This document shows positions 61,123-64,000 of a stretch of 64,000 nucleotides of DNA, piece after piece. Location of the stretch: assembly GCA_003602285.1 (NCBI GenBank), contig QZVU01000001.1:682001-746000 (forward strand), given 5' to 3'. Position numbers and translations under genes: made by a program. Source of the DNA: Arthrobacter frigidicola (GTDB lineage Bacteria; Actinomycetota; Actinomycetes; Actinomycetales; Micrococcaceae). Below the pieces are notes generated by a model, which saw only the letters and a program-made list of their open reading frames with translations, ran no database searches and was not told where the DNA came from. Position 1 is the first letter of the stretch, and each line of letters begins with the position of its first letter.

Positions 61123-63797
61123 GGCGTGCGGACGCGGCCGCCGGACAGGGTCTGCTCCGCCCAGGCGGCGATCCGGGCCCGGTCGAGCTTGGAGTTGTGC
61201 CGAATGTCAACGGGCAGGGCCGGCACGGTGAGGACTGCGGCGAGCTCGGCTCCTGCGGCGGAGGCCGCGGCCCGGACGCCTGCCGCGAGCCCGGCCTCGG
61301 CCAGCCCCGGACGGCTCCGCCGGAGCGGCGGGTCGGTCTCAATCACTCCGACAATCGCCTGGGTTCCTGCCGGTCCGACGCCGACGACGGCGGCGAGGCG
61401 CACCCCGTCGACCTCCTCGATCGCGTGTTCCACGCCCACCGGGGTGAGGACTCCGCCCGGGGCCGTGATGATGTGGCCGAGGCGGCCCTCGACCCACAGG
61501 CGCCCGGCCGCGTCAAAGTGGCCGACGTCGCCGGTGCGGTGCCAGGGCGCAGTGCGGGCCGATTCAGCCTCAGTGCGCCATAACCGGTGGTAGCGGTCCT
61601 TGACGTGGGGGGCGTCGATGAGGATTTCCCCGCTCACACCGGCCTCCGTCGTCGGTTCTCCGTCGGCGGAGCCGTCGGGGCCGAGCGGGCTGACCGCCAC
61701 CCGGGCCCCATGCACCGCGGTGCCGACGCACACGCCGTTCCCGGCGCCGGGAAGACCTGCGGCGGCATCCTTGGCCGCCTTGCGGATCGAGGGCAGGTCG
61801 ACGTCGGTGACCGGCAGCGCCTCCGTCATGCCGTAGGGAGTGTGGAGTGCGGCGTCGGGCAGCAGGGCCTGGACCCGCTCGAGCAGGGGAGCCGGGATCG
61901 GCGCACCTGCGGACAGCAGCAGGCCCACCCGCTGCAGCGCGGCCCGGCCGTCGGCGGAAAGGTCCGTTTCAGTCGCCAGCACGTTGCGCAGAGCGGCGGG
62001 TGAGGCGAAGACCGCTGTGGCGTCGACGGCGGCCACCGCGTCGGCAAGCGCCGCCGCGGTGAGGGTCCGCGGTGCTGTCACGTCCATGTCGGGGGTCACC
62101 GACGCCACTCCGAGTGCAGGCCCGAGCAGGGCGAACGGCGCGAAGCCCGCGACCAGAGCACCACCGGGGTGGATGCCGAAGGTCTCGGCCACCGCGTCCC
62201 GCATGGCGGAGAGCTGCCGGTGCGTGTACACGACACCCTTTGCAGGCCCGGTGGAACCGGAGGTGAAGAGGATGGCCGCGTCGGCGTCAGCGTTGGGATG
62301 CGGCGGCGGCGGCGCGAGGAGGTCGGCCGGGGCGCCGGCGGGGGTGCGCAGCTCGGCCAGCGAGGTGTCGACGGCCAGCAGCCGCCGCCGGGCCGGGTCG
62401 AGCTCCTCGACGCTGATCCGGCGTCCTGGCCAGCCGAAGATCCTGGCCGCGGCGAGGGCGCGCTCGATGCCGATGACGGCGTCCGGCGCGCTGCCGCGCA
62501 CGGCGCGGGAGAGCCCGCGGGCACCGAGTCCCGCGTCGGCGACCACGATCACTGCGCCGATCCGCAGGCAGGCATAGATCAGGACGGTGAGGTCGACCCC
62601 TGGCGGAACCATCAGGCTGATCCTGCTTCCGGCGCCCAGGCCGGAGCGGGCGAGCCCCGCGGCGACGGCGGCGATGTCGGCCTCCAGCCCGGCCCAGCTC
62701 AGCGAGCGGCGCACACGCCCGGCGTCCATCTCGGCAATGGCCAGCGACGAACCGTCGGCGGCCGCGGCTTCGGTGAGGCGGGTCTCCAGGGGGGTGAAGG
62801 CGCGGTCAGCGGCGTCGCCGGAACGCGAAACCCTGCCCGCGTCGGAAGTGGCCCCGGTGCCTCCGGTGCTGTCCGCCGCCACGTCCCGCCGGCGGAGCCA
62901 GGAGAAGAGTGTCCCGGTGACGTCGGCGTCCTCCTGGACGAGGTGGCCGGCGTCCTCGAAGCGGTGGATGTCGGCGTGCGGCAGCCTGCGGGTGAGGTCC
63001 TCGAGGTAGGTCTCCGTGAAGACCGGATCGTGCGGACCCCACAGGAGCAGCGAGGGAACGTTCAAGGTGCGGATCCCCTCGGCGATCTCCGTCAGGGCCG
63101 GAAAGCTCGGGTGGGACCGGTCACGGGGAATGTCGGCGACGAAGTCGGCGATGCCCTTCCGTGATTCCACGGTGCGGTAGGGAGCGCGGAAGGCGTCCCG
63201 GACCTCAGGGGCGAGCTTTGGCCGGGCCAGGGCGTGGGTGATGTCGAGGAACGCCGTGGTCGTCTGCGTTCCGGTCCGGCGCACCGGGGGAAGCAGGGCC
63301 AGACGCAGGGGAGCGGGCAGGGGCCGGGACGGGTTCTGGTGCACCGCGGTGTTGGTCAGGACCACCCCGGCCAGGCGGGAGCGGTTGCGGTGGGCGAAGC
63401 CGAGGCTGACGACGCCGCCCCAGTCGTGCCCGACGGTGACCAGGGGGCCGCGCAGGTCGGCCGCGGCGGCGAAATCCTCGAGGTCGGTGACGCGGTCGGC
63501 AAGGCGCCGGAAGACTCCGGTCCGCTGGGAGAAGCCCATATTGAGCTGGTCAACGGCGACGACGCGCCAGCCGGCCTCCGTTCCGGCGGGCAGCAGCGTG
63601 CGCCAGAGGTAGGACCAGGTGGGATTGCCGTGGACGCACAGCAGGGTTCCGCGGACCTCGGTGCCGGACTCCCAGAGGGCGGCGGCGTTGTCAAGGTAGT
63701 GCCAGGTGCGGACGGTGCCGGGATTGTCGGCGGGAGCCGACGAGGGCACGTCGAGATACGTCGACCACGAGGGGTCAACGCCGGGGAGAGCTACCAC
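61119..63797 (-). CDS. oleBC: OleBC fusion: beta-lactone decarboxylase and beta-lactone synthetase
   Basis: An 892-residue fusion. Residues about 20-310 are an alpha/beta hydrolase of haloalkane-dehalogenase type (OleB) with the oxyanion area HGNPTWSYLWR and nucleophile Asp125 in GHDWGG. A linker of about 40 disordered residues follows. From about 350 on is an AMP-binding ligase (OleC) with LFTSGSTGPAKGVVYTHRQ, TPYGMTEALPVTD and HRTGDVGHFDAAGRLWVEGR. OleC converts the beta-hydroxy acid to a beta-lactone, and OleB decarboxylates it to a cis-olefin. Such fusions are known in Micrococcus and relatives. GTG at 63797 overlaps the oleA stop, with GGAG upstream. A longer frame to 63845 would extend into oleA. 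Confidence 0.93.
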   Translation of the reverse strand: MVALPGVDPSWSTYLDVPSSAPADNPGTVRTWHYLDNAAALWESGTEVRGTLLCVHGNPTWSYLWRTLLPAGTEAGWRVVAVDQLNMGFSQRTGVFRRLADRVTDLEDFAAAADLRGPLVTVGHDWGGVVSLGFAHRNRSRLAGVVLTNTAVHQNPSRPLPAPLRLALLPPVRRTGTQTTTAFLDITHALARPKLAPEVRDAFRAPYRTVESRKGIADFVADIPRDRSHPSFPALTEIAEGIRTLNVPSLLLWGPHDPVFTETYLEDLTRRLPHADIHRFEDAGHLVQEDADVTGTLFSWLRRRDVAADSTGGTGATSDAGRVSRSGDAADRAFTPLETRLTEAAAADGSSLAIAEMDAGRVRRSLSWAGLEADIAAVAAGLARSGLGAGSRISLMVPPGVDLTVLIYACLRIGAVIVVADAGLGARGLSRAVRGSAPDAVIGIERALAAARIFGWPGRRISVEELDPARRRLLAVDTSLAELRTPAGAPADLLAPPPPHPNADADAAILFTSGSTGPAKGVVYTHRQLSAMRDAVAETFGIHPGGALVAGFAPFALLGPALGVASVTPDMDVTAPRTLTAAALADAVAAVDATAVFASPAALRNVLATETDLSADGRAALQRVGLLLSAGAPIPAPLLERVQALLPDAALHTPYGMTEALPVTDVDLPSIRKAAKDAAAGLPGAGNGVCVGTAVHGARVAVSPLGPDGSADGEPTTEAGVSGEILIDAPHVKDRYHRLWRTEAESARTAPWHRTGDVGHFDAAGRLWVEGRLGHIITAPGGVLTPVGVEHAIEEVDGVRLAAVVGVGPAGTQAIVGVIETDPPLRRSRPGLAEAGLAAGVRAAASAAGAELAAVLTVPALPVDIRHNSKLDRARIAAWAEQTLSGGRVRTP

Positions 63798-64000
63798 GCA
63801 ATCTCCATCATTGAGGTATTGAGCCCTGAGCCCACACCGAGGCACAGCACCCGGTCCCCGGCGTTGAGGGACTGGCTTTCCTGCGCCAGGGTCATCGGCA
63901 GGGACGCGGGCCCCACGTTGCCCCAGCGGGGGAAGGTGATGGGCACCCGCTCACGCACAAGATTCACGGCCTTGATGATGGCGTTCGTGTAGGAGTTGGA
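63791..64000 (-). CDS. oleA: OleA: thiolase-like condensing enzyme, C-terminal part
   Basis: Only the last 69 codons are in the window, ending at the TAG at 63793-63791. The piece has the ketoacyl synthase III end motif with the catalytic Asn in GNVGPASLPMTL, preceded by SYTNAIIKAVN, and the final LCLGVGSGLNTSMMEIAW. With the neighbouring oleBC and oleD this is OleA, which joins two fatty acyl-CoAs head-to-head to a beta-keto acid. Its stop overlaps the oleBC GTG by 7 bases. Confidence 0.88.
   Translation of the reverse strand, partial: SNSYTNAIIKAVNLVRERVPITFPRWGNVGPASLPMTLAQESQSLNAGDRVLCLGVGSGLNTSMMEIAW

Noticed and set aside
60253-61593. A 446-codon plus-strand frame over oleD and oleBC
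   Set aside because: Crosses two well-supported genes on the other strand and has no recognisable domain.

Overview
This window is high-GC chromosomal DNA from an actinobacterium, most likely Arthrobacter or a close Micrococcaceae relative. The pointers are GTG/TTG starts, many 4-base start/stop overlaps, the order thiL-DAK2-recG-rsmD, the DUF177-rpmF-rnc-mutM block, tandem DUF6318 lipoproteins, a DUF222/HNH (13E12-type) gene and an oleA-oleBC-oleD cluster with fused OleB and OleC. I saw no rRNA, phage, insertion sequence or CRISPR array. Identifications come from reading translations and motifs, not from database searches.

Layout. 1-9.9 kb: a truncated hybrid histidine kinase, a repeat-rich surface protein, leuB, ilvE, a STAS-like/GGDEF-EAL c-di-GMP pair, then a helical-repeat (TPR-like) protein divergent from a 47-codon secreted peptide gene. 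9.9-20.5 kb: a FAH-family enzyme, gltX, a HAD phosphatase, tRNA-Gln and tRNA-Glu, two dynamin-like membrane GTPases, a DUF1697 gene, the IclR regulator ndgR and leuCD. 20.5-25.2 kb: murA, an acyltransferase, gpsA and ddl (envelope precursors). 25.2-31.4 kb: putA and an amino-acid permease with a divergent LysR regulator. 31.4-41.6 kb: an accessory stretch with a RibA-RibD fusion, DUF3072, a glycosyltransferase, a stress-type SDR, two DUF6318 lipoproteins with a PKD protein, an amber-interrupted DUF222/HNH gene, an SMP-30 protein, a DUF3515 protein and a wall-spanning membrane protein. 41.6-47.7 kb: an LCP ligase, thiL, a DAK2 protein, recG and rsmD. 47.7-56.2 kb: a YcnI-like copper protein, hypothetical genes, a spermidine-synthase-like protein, an aminotransferase, coaD and a molybdate uptake operon. 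56.2-60.1 kb: DUF177, rpmF, rnc, mutM and a c-di-AMP (ydaO) riboswitch ahead of a LysM-NlpC/P60 wall hydrolase. 60.1-64 kb: the olefin cluster oleD, oleBC and the 3' end of oleA.

How the genes connect. leuB and leuCD lie 15 kb apart but each has the same perfect inverted repeat, GTCTCA-N5-TGAGAC, and the second copy sits in the ndgR-leuC gap, so the IclR protein probably controls both. gltX lies beside the two tRNAs expected to be charged by a non-discriminating GluRS. murA, ddl, the LCP protein and the riboswitch-controlled hydrolase are all cell-wall functions.

The best candidate for an undescribed system is the divergent pair at 8.3-9.7 kb: a helical-repeat protein with no visible DNA-binding domain and a tiny exported peptide. 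It resembles Rap/Phr-type peptide signalling but lies in an actinobacterium. Other points of note are a probable AUU start codon on the DUF177 gene and the CxxC-bearing DUF6318 pair next to a PKD protein.
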